This document shows, in pieces, positions 6,943-15,423 of a stretch of 64,000 nucleotides of DNA (the first letter of the stretch is position 1; every line of letters starts with the position of its first letter). Origin of the DNA: Agathobacter sp. (GTDB lineage: Bacteria; Bacillota; Clostridia; Lachnospirales; Lachnospiraceae); contig JALEZW010000059.1 in NCBI GenBank assembly GCA_022772675.1, positions 108,593 through 172,592 on the forward strand, given 5' to 3'. A program made the position numbers and the translations under genes. The notes below the pieces were generated by a model. That model saw nothing but the letters and a program-made list of their open reading frames with translations. It did not search any database and had not been told where the DNA came from.

Positions 6943-8154
6943 ATGGGGAGCAGATCAGGAAAGCATAGTCAGAATATCACTCTGGCCCGCTGGTTGATTG
7001 ATAAAACAAATACAAAAAGTTATCGGGCGGGACTGCTGTCTGGCTGGAAGCACCCTGTTGTGGATGGAACCCTGATGGAACTCGTGGGCGGAAGACAGAA
7101 ATTTATGGAGCAGGCTAAACTTTTGGAGCAGGAAACCAGTGCAGGAAAAGAAGGAAAGCTCAGGTTTGAATGGTGTGGGGTATATACCGATATAAGAAGA
7201 ATAGATTATGATATTTCAATCATTTCTGAATTATGTGAACGTGAAAAGATAGAAGATCCCAGAAAACATCAGCTGGATTTAATTTCTACAGTAAGGCAAT
7301 ATAGGGAAGAAGTGAAAAATTGTGACTGGCTCTGTAGATATTATGAGGATCTTTTGCTAAAATTAGAAAACGGAGAAGAAAAAACAGAAGCGGAAGATGA
7401 AGACCATTTTCGGTGTTTAAATGCAATTGCGATGCAGGAGGAACCGGTTTGGAACCGGGTATTTAGCGAAAGGGTAGTACATAATTCCAAAAAATTTAAG
7501 AAAGATTATGAATCAGCTGTTCTCACAGTATTAAGAAATTATTCCCCTTACTATGAAGAGGGGATGAGGGATGATGAACTGCTTCATCTGCATGGAATAC
7601 GATCCTATGCACAGACACTGGAATGGAAAGGTGCGCTTCAGTATTTGCTGGATGAGAAACATGTTGTTGATACAGCAGTAAATGTATATGGAACGGTTAT
7701 CAATACCCAGACCATGGAGCATTCAAAGGTTTATGCCATACCGGGGTGTAAAAAAATAATGACAATTGAAAATAAGGCAAATTATGAAAGCATGCGGTAT
7801 GAGGAAGATACCCTTTATATCTTTTGTCATGGATTTTTCTCTCCCAAAGAGGTTCGTTTTTTACAGGGAATTTGTGAAATCGTTTCTGAGGACTGTGAGT
7901 TCTATCACTGGGGAGATATGGATTATGGTGGAATTCGCATTTTCCAGTTTATTAAAAATAAGGTCTTTTCAAGACTCATGCCCTATCGGATGGGAGTGGA
8001 TGATTTTAAAAAGGCATTGGAAGCAGGCGCAGGTATTCCACTTAAACCAGATACCGGAGAAAAATTAGAAAAGCTGGATGCCGGAGTCTTAAATGAGTTA
8101 AAGGAAATGATTTTGGAAACAAACATGACAATCGAGCAGGAGTATTTACTGTAA
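6943..8154 (+). CDS. jetD: Wadjet protein JetD (Toprim-like nuclease subunit)
   Basis: A 403-residue protein. The ATG at 6943 follows GGAGG by 11 bp; a GTG at 6925 overlaps that site and is unlikely. The N-terminal half (basic, RARWLID-like start) corresponds to the DNA-binding arm region of JetD (DUF3322-like) and the C-terminal half to the DUF2220 Toprim-type nuclease: Glu276 in TIENKANY and Asp325/Asp327 in GDMDYGG are the expected metal ligands. In Wadjet systems JetD cuts plasmid DNA after the JetABC motor has extruded a loop. It is the first gene of a four-gene operon, an order that differs from the A-B-C-D of type I Wadjet. Confidence 0.88.
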   Translation: MGSRSGKHSQNITLARWLIDKTNTKSYRAGLLSGWKHPVVDGTLMELVGGRQKFMEQAKLLEQETSAGKEGKLRFEWCGVYTDIRRIDYDISIISELCEREKIEDPRKHQLDLISTVRQYREEVKNCDWLCRYYEDLLLKLENGEEKTEAEDEDHFRCLNAIAMQEEPVWNRVFSERVVHNSKKFKKDYESAVLTVLRNYSPYYEEGMRDDELLHLHGIRSYAQTLEWKGALQYLLDEKHVVDTAVNVYGTVINTQTMEHSKVYAIPGCKKIMTIENKANYESMRYEEDTLYIFCHGFFSPKEVRFLQGICEIVSEDCEFYHWGDMDYGGIRIFQFIKNKVFSRLMPYRMGVDDFKKALEAGAGIPLKPDTGEKLEKLDAGVLNELKEMILETNMTIEQEYLL

Positions 8155-8179
8155 AGCTGATAACAAAAGGAAAAAATCA

Positions 8180-9613
8180 ATGATTTTAAATAAACGAATC
8201 CCTCCGGATTTTTATAAATTATTTCACACAAAAAACCGTGAGGCATACATGCAGTTTCTGGCAGCAATCTACGAGGAAAATAATGAAGTCTATGCCTCCC
8301 TGGGCCTTACAGTTGAGGAGTGCCGTGCAATCATTGAAAACACTCTGATGAAATTGAACATCGTCTGGGAAATCGAGGAAGCAGAAGAGAAAGCTGAGGA
8401 AGCTGAGAACGATAATCTGCAGTTCCCGGTTGATTCACCTTCCGGAATATTAAACCGGCTTATTCGATGGGGCTGGCTGAAAAGTGATTATGATGAAAAA
8501 CTTAATACCAATATAATTTCATTTCCGGTATACAGCCAGCTTTATACAGAATTGTTTCAAAAACTCTATAAGGAAGAAGACAGCAGGGAGAGGGAGAGCA
8601 TCCTCTCCATTTACAGTGCCCTTTTTACCTATGCTTCCGATTCGGAAAAGAATAATGATATTTTAAAAAGTGCCCTGCAGACATCCAGAGGGCTAGGGCA
8701 GCTCCTGTCGAATATGCAGGATGGAATGCGGGCATATTTTGATGAATTGTCCGGGCGCAAAGATTTTCTGGGGATTCAGGAAGTGCTGGTGGAGGAAATC
8801 AATAACAGCGATAGTAAGAAGTATGCAATCCTTACAACCACAGACAGTTTTTACCGGTATAAGGAAGCGGTAAAGGAATTGATCGCTAAAATCTTAAATG
8901 CCAATGACAGGAAGAAAGAGGAATTGCTGCGGGAACTGGAAAACTGCAGTGAGGATGCTGTCGCCAGGAGGAAAAACCAGTATCGCCTGCAGTACTGTGA
9001 GGATGCCAGCCGTCTCGTTTATCAGATTGAGCGGGAATTTGATATGATCGAGAGGAAATACAATAAGCTGATTGAACAGAAAACCATTTTTGCAAAACGT
9101 GCCCTGGCAAGAATCCACTATATTTTACGGGAAGGTCAGGGGGACGGAGACGGAATGGAAAAGCTGGTACAGCTTTTAAACTGCAGCAGTAAAAAAGATG
9201 AAATCTTAGAGGAACTGGGTGGAAAAATCCCCATGACCGCCTCCTTTAAAAATATGACAGATGACAGCTTTTCCGGCAGGAAAGAGCGAAGAAATGTGGA
9301 ATTTATCCCAATGGGCACTGTGGAAAAAGAAGGTGAGATACCGCCGGAAATCACGGATTTTGTTCCAAAGCCCCTTTATACAAAAGGACAGCTGCAACGT
9401 TTCCGGGAGAAAAACATGGAAGGGAACAGGTTTGTGGCTACGGAAACAACAGTACAGTCGGTGGAGGATTTGGAAAAATTATTGTTTTTGTGGCAGGAGG
9501 AGACAGAAAATCATACCACAGAAGAAACGGTTTCCGCTGATGGTGAGATTTGGGGAAAGAATGGATTCACCTATTCAAAACTGGTGATTGAAGAAAAAGC
9601 AAAGGAAGAATAA
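8180..9613 (+). CDS. jetA: Wadjet protein JetA (kleisin-like, MukF-type)
   Basis: A 477-residue protein starting at ATG 8180, 25 bp after jetD, with AAAGGA upstream. It is mostly helical. The N-terminal ~110 residues look like a winged-helix start (PPDFYKLFHTKNREAYMQF, then LIRWGWL), followed by long helical segments about residues 130-340 and a linker-rich C-terminus. This matches the JetA family described as bacterial MukF-like kleisins found in Firmicutes Wadjet systems. It should bridge the two JetC heads and bind JetB. The call rests mainly on gene position and general architecture. Confidence 0.85.
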   Translation: MILNKRIPPDFYKLFHTKNREAYMQFLAAIYEENNEVYASLGLTVEECRAIIENTLMKLNIVWEIEEAEEKAEEAENDNLQFPVDSPSGILNRLIRWGWLKSDYDEKLNTNIISFPVYSQLYTELFQKLYKEEDSRERESILSIYSALFTYASDSEKNNDILKSALQTSRGLGQLLSNMQDGMRAYFDELSGRKDFLGIQEVLVEEINNSDSKKYAILTTTDSFYRYKEAVKELIAKILNANDRKKEELLRELENCSEDAVARRKNQYRLQYCEDASRLVYQIEREFDMIERKYNKLIEQKTIFAKRALARIHYILREGQGDGDGMEKLVQLLNCSSKKDEILEELGGKIPMTASFKNMTDDSFSGRKERRNVEFIPMGTVEKEGEIPPEITDFVPKPLYTKGQLQRFREKNMEGNRFVATETTVQSVEDLEKLLFLWQEETENHTTEETVSADGEIWGKNGFTYSKLVIEEKAKEE

Positions 9614-9615
9614 TC

Positions 9616-10263
9616 ATGCTGGAATATATGGGACAGGTTTCTCCGAAAGAAGCGGAGGATATTAGAAAAACAATACAGGATTTGTTTCGGCAGACTTGTA
9701 TTTTACAGGTAAAATGTGATCCGGTCACATTGATTCAGAAGGATAACCCCAGATATCAGGTCTGCTTAAGGCACCGGGAATTTATTTCCGATTATCTCTC
9801 CGTGCTGGATTGTGAACTGATCCATGATCCCCAGGAGAAACTTTTTCGGATTGCAGGAACCGGAGTTGTTGTAGAACATATGAGCCTGATGACCACGAAG
9901 CTTGTGATTCTTCTGAAACTGATTTACCGGGATAAGATCATGGGGGAAGGACTGCATGCAACCGTCACAAATCTGGCAGAAATCCGTGAATACGGGCAGA
10001 ATACCAATCTTATCACAAGGCGGCTTACGGCTCAGGAATGGAAGGAGTCTCTGCTTCTTATGAAAACCCACCAGATGATAGAAATTCCGGGAGCAGTGGA
10101 TAATCTGGAGGATGAAACTCCTATTTTTATTTACAGTACGGTGAATATTTTTTGTTCGGCACTGGATGTGAATGAACTGGTAAAGAAATATCAGGATACG
10201 GTGGAACTGCAGGGGTATGATTCCCCAGGCAGTCAGATGTTATTGAAGGAGACGGATGCATGA
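9616..10263 (+). CDS. jetB: Wadjet protein JetB (MukE-like)
   Basis: A 215-residue protein, 2 bp after the jetA stop and overlapping jetC by 4 bp (ATGA). It contains winged-helix-like segments (LVILLKLIYRDKI, then a TNLAEIREYG helix), as expected for a KITE/MukE-type subunit; I believe this clade corresponds to the DUF6063 family. In the Wadjet complex JetB dimers bind the kleisin JetA and the DNA. Length and position fit well, and the tight overlaps indicate translational coupling to keep subunit ratios. Confidence 0.83.
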   Translation: MLEYMGQVSPKEAEDIRKTIQDLFRQTCILQVKCDPVTLIQKDNPRYQVCLRHREFISDYLSVLDCELIHDPQEKLFRIAGTGVVVEHMSLMTTKLVILLKLIYRDKIMGEGLHATVTNLAEIREYGQNTNLITRRLTAQEWKESLLLMKTHQMIEIPGAVDNLEDETPIFIYSTVNIFCSALDVNELVKKYQDTVELQGYDSPGSQMLLKETDA

Positions 10264-13200
10264 CGCAGTCGAAGAAAATTATTACGGGAATGTGCCTGAA
10301 TAACTGGGGCGGAATTACCCATAAGGTACTACATTTTCATGAATATGTGAATCTTTTCAGTGGGAAAAGCGGTTCGGGAAAATCCACTGTGATGGACGCC
10401 CTGCAGGTGATTTTGTATGGAAGCTTCAACTCGAATTTTTTGAATAAAGCCGCAGACGACGCCAAGAATAAAAGAAGTGTCTTAAGTTATTTACGGGGTG
10501 AGCAGAAGGATGGCTCTGCCAACCGTGGGAACTGTGATTTCTGTTCCGTGATTGCCCTTGAAATCGAAGATACCGGGAGCCATCAGGTGACCTGTGTGGG
10601 AATTGCCTTTGAGGTGCGGCGAAATGATTCCGACATCAAAAAGTTTGTCTATTTCAGTCATTCCGGAAAGCTGCCGGAGTCTTATTATATTACAGAGGAT
10701 GGCTACTGCTATTCCAACCAGGATATCAAAAATCTGGTCAATGAAAGAATGCACTCCGGTGAAAAAAGGGGAAGGGGCGAGGTGAACCGGATTTATGCTT
10801 CTAAAGAAGCGTATCTGGGAACCCTCTATGACGTGATTTTAGGATATATTGATCCCAACCGTTTTATCACCATGCAAAAAAGTGCCATTGCCTTAAAAAT
10901 GACCAACGGAACCGGTCAGTTTATCAGGGATTATATGTTTCCGAAAAGCTCGGCGGATACCATTGAGACCATCAGTGAGCAGCTGGACGCTTATCGCCAG
11001 ATTAAGGAAAAAATTGCAGATGTCCGTAAGCGGATAGAGCTTCTTACTGAGATTCGTGATGCGGGAAAAAGGCTTACGGCGACACAAACCGAACGGATAA
11101 AAGCAGAGACTATGATTCGTTGTATCGATATAGAGGACCTGCGGGCAAAAATACAGGCAGCCCGGGAGGATCAGGAAAGGGTCAGAAAAGAACAGGAGAG
11201 ACTGCAGGAAATCCAGGATGAGCTCTCGGAAAAGCGAAGAAGCAAAGAGCAGGAGCTGATCCAGGTCAGCTCGGATTTGAAGGCCAGCGATCTGGGAAGC
11301 AGGCAAAAACAGCTGGAGGAATTAGACCGGACTGCCCTGATGCTTACCGATAACTTAAGACAGTGGCGGAAAGTTTTACAGGGGTTAAAACACTGGGAGG
11401 AAGATGAGGCAGTAACGGATTATATCAGTAATCCGGTTTTAAATCTTCTGGAGAAAATAGAGACTGGTCCGGTTACGGAGGAACTGTGCCAGGAATTTCA
11501 TTTAAAAATAGAGTCTGCAAAGCAGGATATCGAAAATGAGATAGAGGATTACAGCCAGCAGAAACGGGAGACAGGAAAAGAATTGTCCGAGAAGCAGAAG
11601 CTTGTGGAGGACATGAAAAATAACAGGAAGTCCTACAGCGACCGGCTGCGGGAGGCACGAAGCGCATTAGAGCAGAAACTAAGCACCATTTACCGGAGAA
11701 CCGTAAAGGTTCATATTCTGGCGGATCTGTTTGATGTAGAGGACGAGAAATGGAAAAATGCCATTGAGGGACGGATGGGAAGGTTAAAATTTTCTCTGAT
11801 CACGGAGCCAAAGTATGCAGAGGATGCAGCAAAAATTTTCCGGGAAATGAAGCAGTATGAGGAAGTAGAACTTATTAATTCCAGCGCTGTTTTAGAGAGC
11901 AATCCGGCTGCGATGGAACACTCATTGTATGAGGCGGTAGAGACAGATCTGGATTACGTGGATGCCTGTTTAAAACGCTATCTGGGTCATATTATAAAGT
12001 GTGAATCTGTGGAGGAACTGGAGAAGGCAAAAGATGGTGTAACACCTGACTGCTATTCTTACAGTAACTTTATTTTCCGCCATTTAAAGAAACGGGATTA
12101 CACCAGAAATGCCTGCATCGGCCGCAAGGTTTCCAAGGCACGGCTCTCAGAATATGAGGCTGATGTGGAGAGGCTTGAAAAAGAAAATGAAGAGCTGCTC
12201 CGGACTATTTTAAGTCTTAAGGAGGCCCGGAATTTTGAGAGTTTAAAGGACGAGCCTTCCTATTATGTCAAGCTGTCCCAGGCAGAGACAGAGCTTTCCG
12301 GAGTGAACCGTCAGAGAGAGGAACTGGAGGAAACCATCCGTTCTCTGAGGGAGGGAAAGTTTAAGCTTCTGGAGGAAAGAAAAAAGTCATTGGAAAGTGA
12401 GATGGAAAACCTTCAGGATGAAATAAAAAATAAACAAAATGAAATGAACCAGAAAATCAGTATATATGAAAAGCTGACCGGTGAAAATAATATGAGAGAA
12501 CAGAACCTTGAGGAACTGCTTTTAGGCTATGTTCCCAACGAGAAAATTGAAAATGAGGTTTGCCAGATATTAAAAACACGTTCCGGGCAGTCTTTAAAGA
12601 ATCAAAAGAGGGCAGAGGTGAAAACCCTTTTCGACAGGGAACAGGAACAGACAGAGGAATTACGCAGTGCAAGAAACAGTTATATTTTTATTTATTCGTC
12701 TGATTCCTTTAACGGAATGGAAAAATCCAATGAGGGATACGAAAAATTATTGGAGGAGTATCGGAATAATTACGAGCCTGCCTACGAATCGGAATTTGAG
12801 AAACAGTGCGAGACGGTTTATAAAAGTCTTAGAGAAAATGTAATTGCCACCATTCACGGGGATATAAAAGCCGCGAAGCGTCATACTTATGAGATCAACA
12901 GGCTTCTTCGGGAAACCAATTTTTCGGACAGCACGTATCAGATTAAAATTGAACCGGCGAAAAATGAAAACGGCCAGTTTTATGATATGCTGATGGCGGA
13001 GGAGCTGGACAGTAAAAACATGAACTCTGCCGGTCTGGATGGACAGATGAGTCTGGGAGAGGACGAATTTTACCGGAAATACCAGCAGAAGATAGAACTT
13101 CTGACGGATAAATTCATGCCGCCAAAGGATGAGGATGAGCATCTGCGTATTCAGAAGAGAAAAGAGATGGAGCAGTATGCCGATTACCGGAATTATCTTT

Positions 13201-13637
13201 CCTTCAGCATGTTTGAACAGGTGACGGATGAAAAAGGAAATGTCATTCGGGAAAATCTGGTGGATGATATGGCCGGACGGGATTCCGGAGGAGAGGGACA
13301 GAATCCCAAGTATGTGGCACTCTTAGCAGGTTTTGCCATGCTTTATCTGCAGCAGAGCAACCGGGATTCCAAAATCAGACTGGTACTTTTAGATGAAGCT
13401 TTTTCCAAGATGGATCAGGAGAGAAGTGCAGTCTGCCTGAAATATGCAAGAAAACTGGATTTGCAGTTGATTGTCTGTGTGCCGGATGAGAGACTTCAGT
13501 CACTGATTCGAAATGTAGACTGTGTTTACGGATTCCGGCGGTTTAAGAACCAGATTTCCATGATGCATATTGATAAAGGGGAGTATTTAAAGCTGCTTGA
13601 GGGGGAAGAGGAGCAGAAGGTTTCAAATAGCGACTGA
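10260..13637 (+). CDS. jetC: Wadjet protein JetC (SMC/MukB-like ATPase)
   Basis: A 1125-residue SMC-like ATPase. Walker A GKSGSGKS is at 35-42, the ABC signature-like DSGGEGQ at 1008-1014 and Walker B LVLLDEA at 1041-1047 (Asp1045, Glu1046). Between the heads are two long charged coiled-coil stretches, about residues 260-520 and 620-770, separated by a hinge-like region around 540-620. JetC is the DNA loop-extruding motor of Wadjet, which restricts closed circular DNA such as plasmids. The gene appears intact. The gene for a gamma carbonic anhydrase follows 21 bp later and may be co-transcribed. Confidence 0.92.
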   Translation: MTQSKKIITGMCLNNWGGITHKVLHFHEYVNLFSGKSGSGKSTVMDALQVILYGSFNSNFLNKAADDAKNKRSVLSYLRGEQKDGSANRGNCDFCSVIALEIEDTGSHQVTCVGIAFEVRRNDSDIKKFVYFSHSGKLPESYYITEDGYCYSNQDIKNLVNERMHSGEKRGRGEVNRIYASKEAYLGTLYDVILGYIDPNRFITMQKSAIALKMTNGTGQFIRDYMFPKSSADTIETISEQLDAYRQIKEKIADVRKRIELLTEIRDAGKRLTATQTERIKAETMIRCIDIEDLRAKIQAAREDQERVRKEQERLQEIQDELSEKRRSKEQELIQVSSDLKASDLGSRQKQLEELDRTALMLTDNLRQWRKVLQGLKHWEEDEAVTDYISNPVLNLLEKIETGPVTEELCQEFHLKIESAKQDIENEIEDYSQQKRETGKELSEKQKLVEDMKNNRKSYSDRLREARSALEQKLSTIYRRTVKVHILADLFDVEDEKWKNAIEGRMGRLKFSLITEPKYAEDAAKIFREMKQYEEVELINSSAVLESNPAAMEHSLYEAVETDLDYVDACLKRYLGHIIKCESVEELEKAKDGVTPDCYSYSNFIFRHLKKRDYTRNACIGRKVSKARLSEYEADVERLEKENEELLRTILSLKEARNFESLKDEPSYYVKLSQAETELSGVNRQREELEETIRSLREGKFKLLEERKKSLESEMENLQDEIKNKQNEMNQKISIYEKLTGENNMREQNLEELLLGYVPNEKIENEVCQILKTRSGQSLKNQKRAEVKTLFDREQEQTEELRSARNSYIFIYSSDSFNGMEKSNEGYEKLLEEYRNNYEPAYESEFEKQCETVYKSLRENVIATIHGDIKAAKRHTYEINRLLRETNFSDSTYQIKIEPAKNENGQFYDMLMAEELDSKNMNSAGLDGQMSLGEDEFYRKYQQKIELLTDKFMPPKDEDEHLRIQKRKEMEQYADYRNYLSFSMFEQVTDEKGNVIRENLVDDMAGRDSGGEGQNPKYVALLAGFAMLYLQQSNRDSKIRLVLLDEAFSKMDQERSAVCLKYARKLDLQLIVCVPDERLQSLIRNVDCVYGFRRFKNQISMMHIDKGEYLKLLEGEEEQKVSNSD

Positions 13638-13658
13638 TTTTCAGAGAAAGGACACGAT

Positions 13659-14162
13659 ATGATTCATACAACAGGAAGGATTGCGGATTCCGCAAATATC
13701 GTAAAGGAAGCTGTAGTCTTCGGAGATGTTACAATTGGAGAGGAATCTACCGTTTTGTTTCATGCGGTTTTACGGGGAGACGATAACAGGATCGTGGTGG
13801 GAAAGGGAAGTAATATTCAGGATAACTGCACCGTACATGCAGATGATGAGGCACCGGTTTCCATTGGAAATTATGTGACTATTGGCCATAACGCCGTAAT
13901 CCATGGCTGCACCATTGGGGACAATTGTCTGATCGGGATGGGGGCTGTCGTTATGAACCATACCGTAATCGGAAAGAACTGTCTGATCGCAGCAGGAACT
14001 CTGGTGCTTGAAAACCAGCATATTCCGGATGGAAGCCTGGTGATGGGGAGCCCGGCAAAGGTTACCAGAAAGCTGACGGAGGAGGAAATCGAGAGCAACC
14101 GTTTCAGTGCAGAGCACTATATTCGGGACGGGAAGGAAATGAAGAGGCTGGGATGCTGTTAA
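13659..14162 (+). CDS. Gamma-class carbonic anhydrase family protein
   Basis: A 167-residue left-handed beta-helix protein with many hexapeptide repeats of the type V-x-I-G-x-x. Three histidines in the expected zinc positions are present: His60 (NCTVH), His77 and His82 (IGHNAVIHGC). Family members (YrdA/CaiE/PaaY-like) are trimeric, and only some are proven carbonic anhydrases, so reversible CO2 hydration is likely but not certain. The ATG at 13659 follows GAAAGGA. It sits 21 bp behind jetC but is a housekeeping-type gene with no evident link to defence. Confidence 0.88.
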   Translation: MIHTTGRIADSANIVKEAVVFGDVTIGEESTVLFHAVLRGDDNRIVVGKGSNIQDNCTVHADDEAPVSIGNYVTIGHNAVIHGCTIGDNCLIGMGAVVMNHTVIGKNCLIAAGTLVLENQHIPDGSLVMGSPAKVTRKLTEEEIESNRFSAEHYIRDGKEMKRLGCC

Positions 14163-14170
14163 ATAGGAAT

Positions 14171-14200
14171 AGACAATATGAAGGTCATTACATATTGTCT
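14171..14200. other. Hairpin between convergent genes
   Basis: A perfect 10-bp inverted repeat AGACAATATG / CATATTGTCT with a 10-nt loop lies between the carbonic anhydrase stop and the Abi gene stop. There is no T run, so it may be a weak bidirectional terminator or an mRNA 3' stabiliser. Confidence 0.55.
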
Positions 14201-14206
14201 AGGAGG

Positions 14207-15124
14207 TTATGGCTTTAACCGGAGAATGGACATCCAATTTGGTGGAAACCCCATTTTTTTGAGAAGTATTAGATCTGGACAATTTTTATTTAAACATCTT
14301 TTTAGTTCGTAATAGAAATTTCGGAAATCGTCCTGATCGAGTAAGTATTTTAGTATGATAACTTCTGAAAATACATCATTCTTTCCATATTGATAGCGTT
14401 TATTCTTTTGTGGAATATGTAATTTTTTATGAATGACCGTATCGGTAATACTGTCTTTGGTTATATAATTAAAAAAACGGTCCCCATGGGCACAGACATT
14501 CCTGTGTTTTGTTAAAATAGAGAGAAATGAGTGCATATCTTTACGCCCAATGTTATAAAAATCCTTGCAAACCCTGATTGGCACACTTGCGTTTAAAAAG
14601 TCAAACATATGGGAGAGCTGTCCAACAGTTAAAATCTGAATTATGATCCACAGTGGGACATTTTTATGATGGATTTTATAATGAGTAATATAGGGATAAT
14701 TGCTTTTATGCATGAGATGATATGAAAGAATATTGATGAGCTTATTTACATCCTTTTGATTCTTTTTGGTTATCATATAACGCATAGGGGATAAGTATTC
14801 CTGCTGATTTTCACCATATAATTCCGTGAAATGATAGGCTAAAGAAGATTTTACACTATGTTCTGCTATGAGCATATATTTCAAAAAAATACTCCGCAAT
14901 TCATTGTCAAACATATAAAGACGATAAATATCTTCAAAGGTGGTGCCATCTTTATATTGTCCTGTTGTAGGATTCTTGAACGTATCTTTATAACCGGAGA
15001 TGAGAGAAAAATAACTGGTTTTTGTAAGAATATGTTTGGCATAATCAGAGTTACGGATAATGAGATTTTTCTCGTTCTTTAAGAACGTGATCAGCTCATC
15101 ATAGGATTTATAGGGTTTGTCCAT
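14207..15124 (-). CDS. Abi_2 family abortive-infection protein (AbiD/AbiF-like)
   Basis: A 305-residue protein. The ATG at 15124 is chosen because GAAAGGA lies upstream and longer readings run through a terminator-like hairpin. The N-terminal MDKPYKSYDELITFL and the middle FDNELRSIFLKYMLIAEHSVKSSL regions match the Abi_2 family (PF07751). The HEPN-type ribonuclease motif R-x4-H is present at Arg208-His213 (RNVCAH), so an RNA-cutting, growth-arresting activity on phage infection is likely. The gene is more AT-rich than its neighbours, has its own promoter and is preceded by an unusual leader RNA. Confidence 0.88.
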   Translation of the reverse strand: MDKPYKSYDELITFLKNEKNLIIRNSDYAKHILTKTSYFSLISGYKDTFKNPTTGQYKDGTTFEDIYRLYMFDNELRSIFLKYMLIAEHSVKSSLAYHFTELYGENQQEYLSPMRYMITKKNQKDVNKLINILSYHLMHKSNYPYITHYKIHHKNVPLWIIIQILTVGQLSHMFDFLNASVPIRVCKDFYNIGRKDMHSFLSILTKHRNVCAHGDRFFNYITKDSITDTVIHKKLHIPQKNKRYQYGKNDVFSEVIILKYLLDQDDFRNFYYELKRCLNKNCPDLILLKKMGFPPNWMSILRLKP

Positions 15125-15223
15125 CAAGTTTATCCTTTCAGAAATTTTTGATAAATATAACGAAAGGCTCCCACGGGAGCCTTCCGGACTGAGGGCTTCA
15201 CAAGTTTCCACAGTACGATCACT
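15125..15223 (-). ncRNA. Structured leader RNA of the Abi_2 gene (abiF-type candidate)
   Basis: Between the predicted transcription start (about 15223, minus strand) and the Abi start codon is a leader of about 100 nt. Near its middle is a strong terminator-like hairpin AAGGCTCCC / GGGAGCCTT (15164-15183) followed by the T-rich TCGTTATATT. A conserved RNA motif upstream of abiF-type genes has been described in the literature; this leader has the right place and general shape. Without a covariance-model search the assignment is tentative. It could act as an attenuator or be released as a small RNA. Confidence 0.5.
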
Positions 15224-15229
15224 AAGCAA

Positions 15230-15258
15230 ATACTACTATGCATTTAGATAAATGTCAA
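15230..15258 (-). promoter_or_regulatory. Promoter of the Abi_2 leader and gene
   Basis: On the minus strand TTGACA (15253-15258) and TAGTAT (15230-15235) are spaced by 17 bp. Confidence 0.72.
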
Positions 15259-15343
15259 GTAGAAATGCTTGAGAGTATCATATGAATCATTACTTTCTTT
15301 ATTCGTTGCAGAAAGAAAGTTTATAAAATTTTTAGAAAAATTG

Positions 15344-15385
15344 TTAGCACTCTATCTTGACGAGTGCTAATTTTCGTTGTATAAC
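15344..15385 (+). promoter_or_regulatory. CIRCE operator and promoter of clpB
   Basis: A perfect CIRCE element TTAGCACTC-N9-GAGTGCTAA occupies 15344-15370; it is the binding site of the heat-shock repressor HrcA. The promoter TTGACG (15357-15362), 17 bp, TATAAC (15380-15385) has its -35 box in the CIRCE centre, so HrcA binding would exclude RNA polymerase. Confidence 0.95.
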
Positions 15386-15423
15386 AATACTTGATGAAGT
15401 TCTCAGTGAAAGGAGGGCGCGTT

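Noticed and set aside
15125..15229. Longer Abi protein from 15229
   Set aside because: The extra 35 codons run through the terminator-like hairpin and match no family start; ATG 15124 has a good ribosome site.
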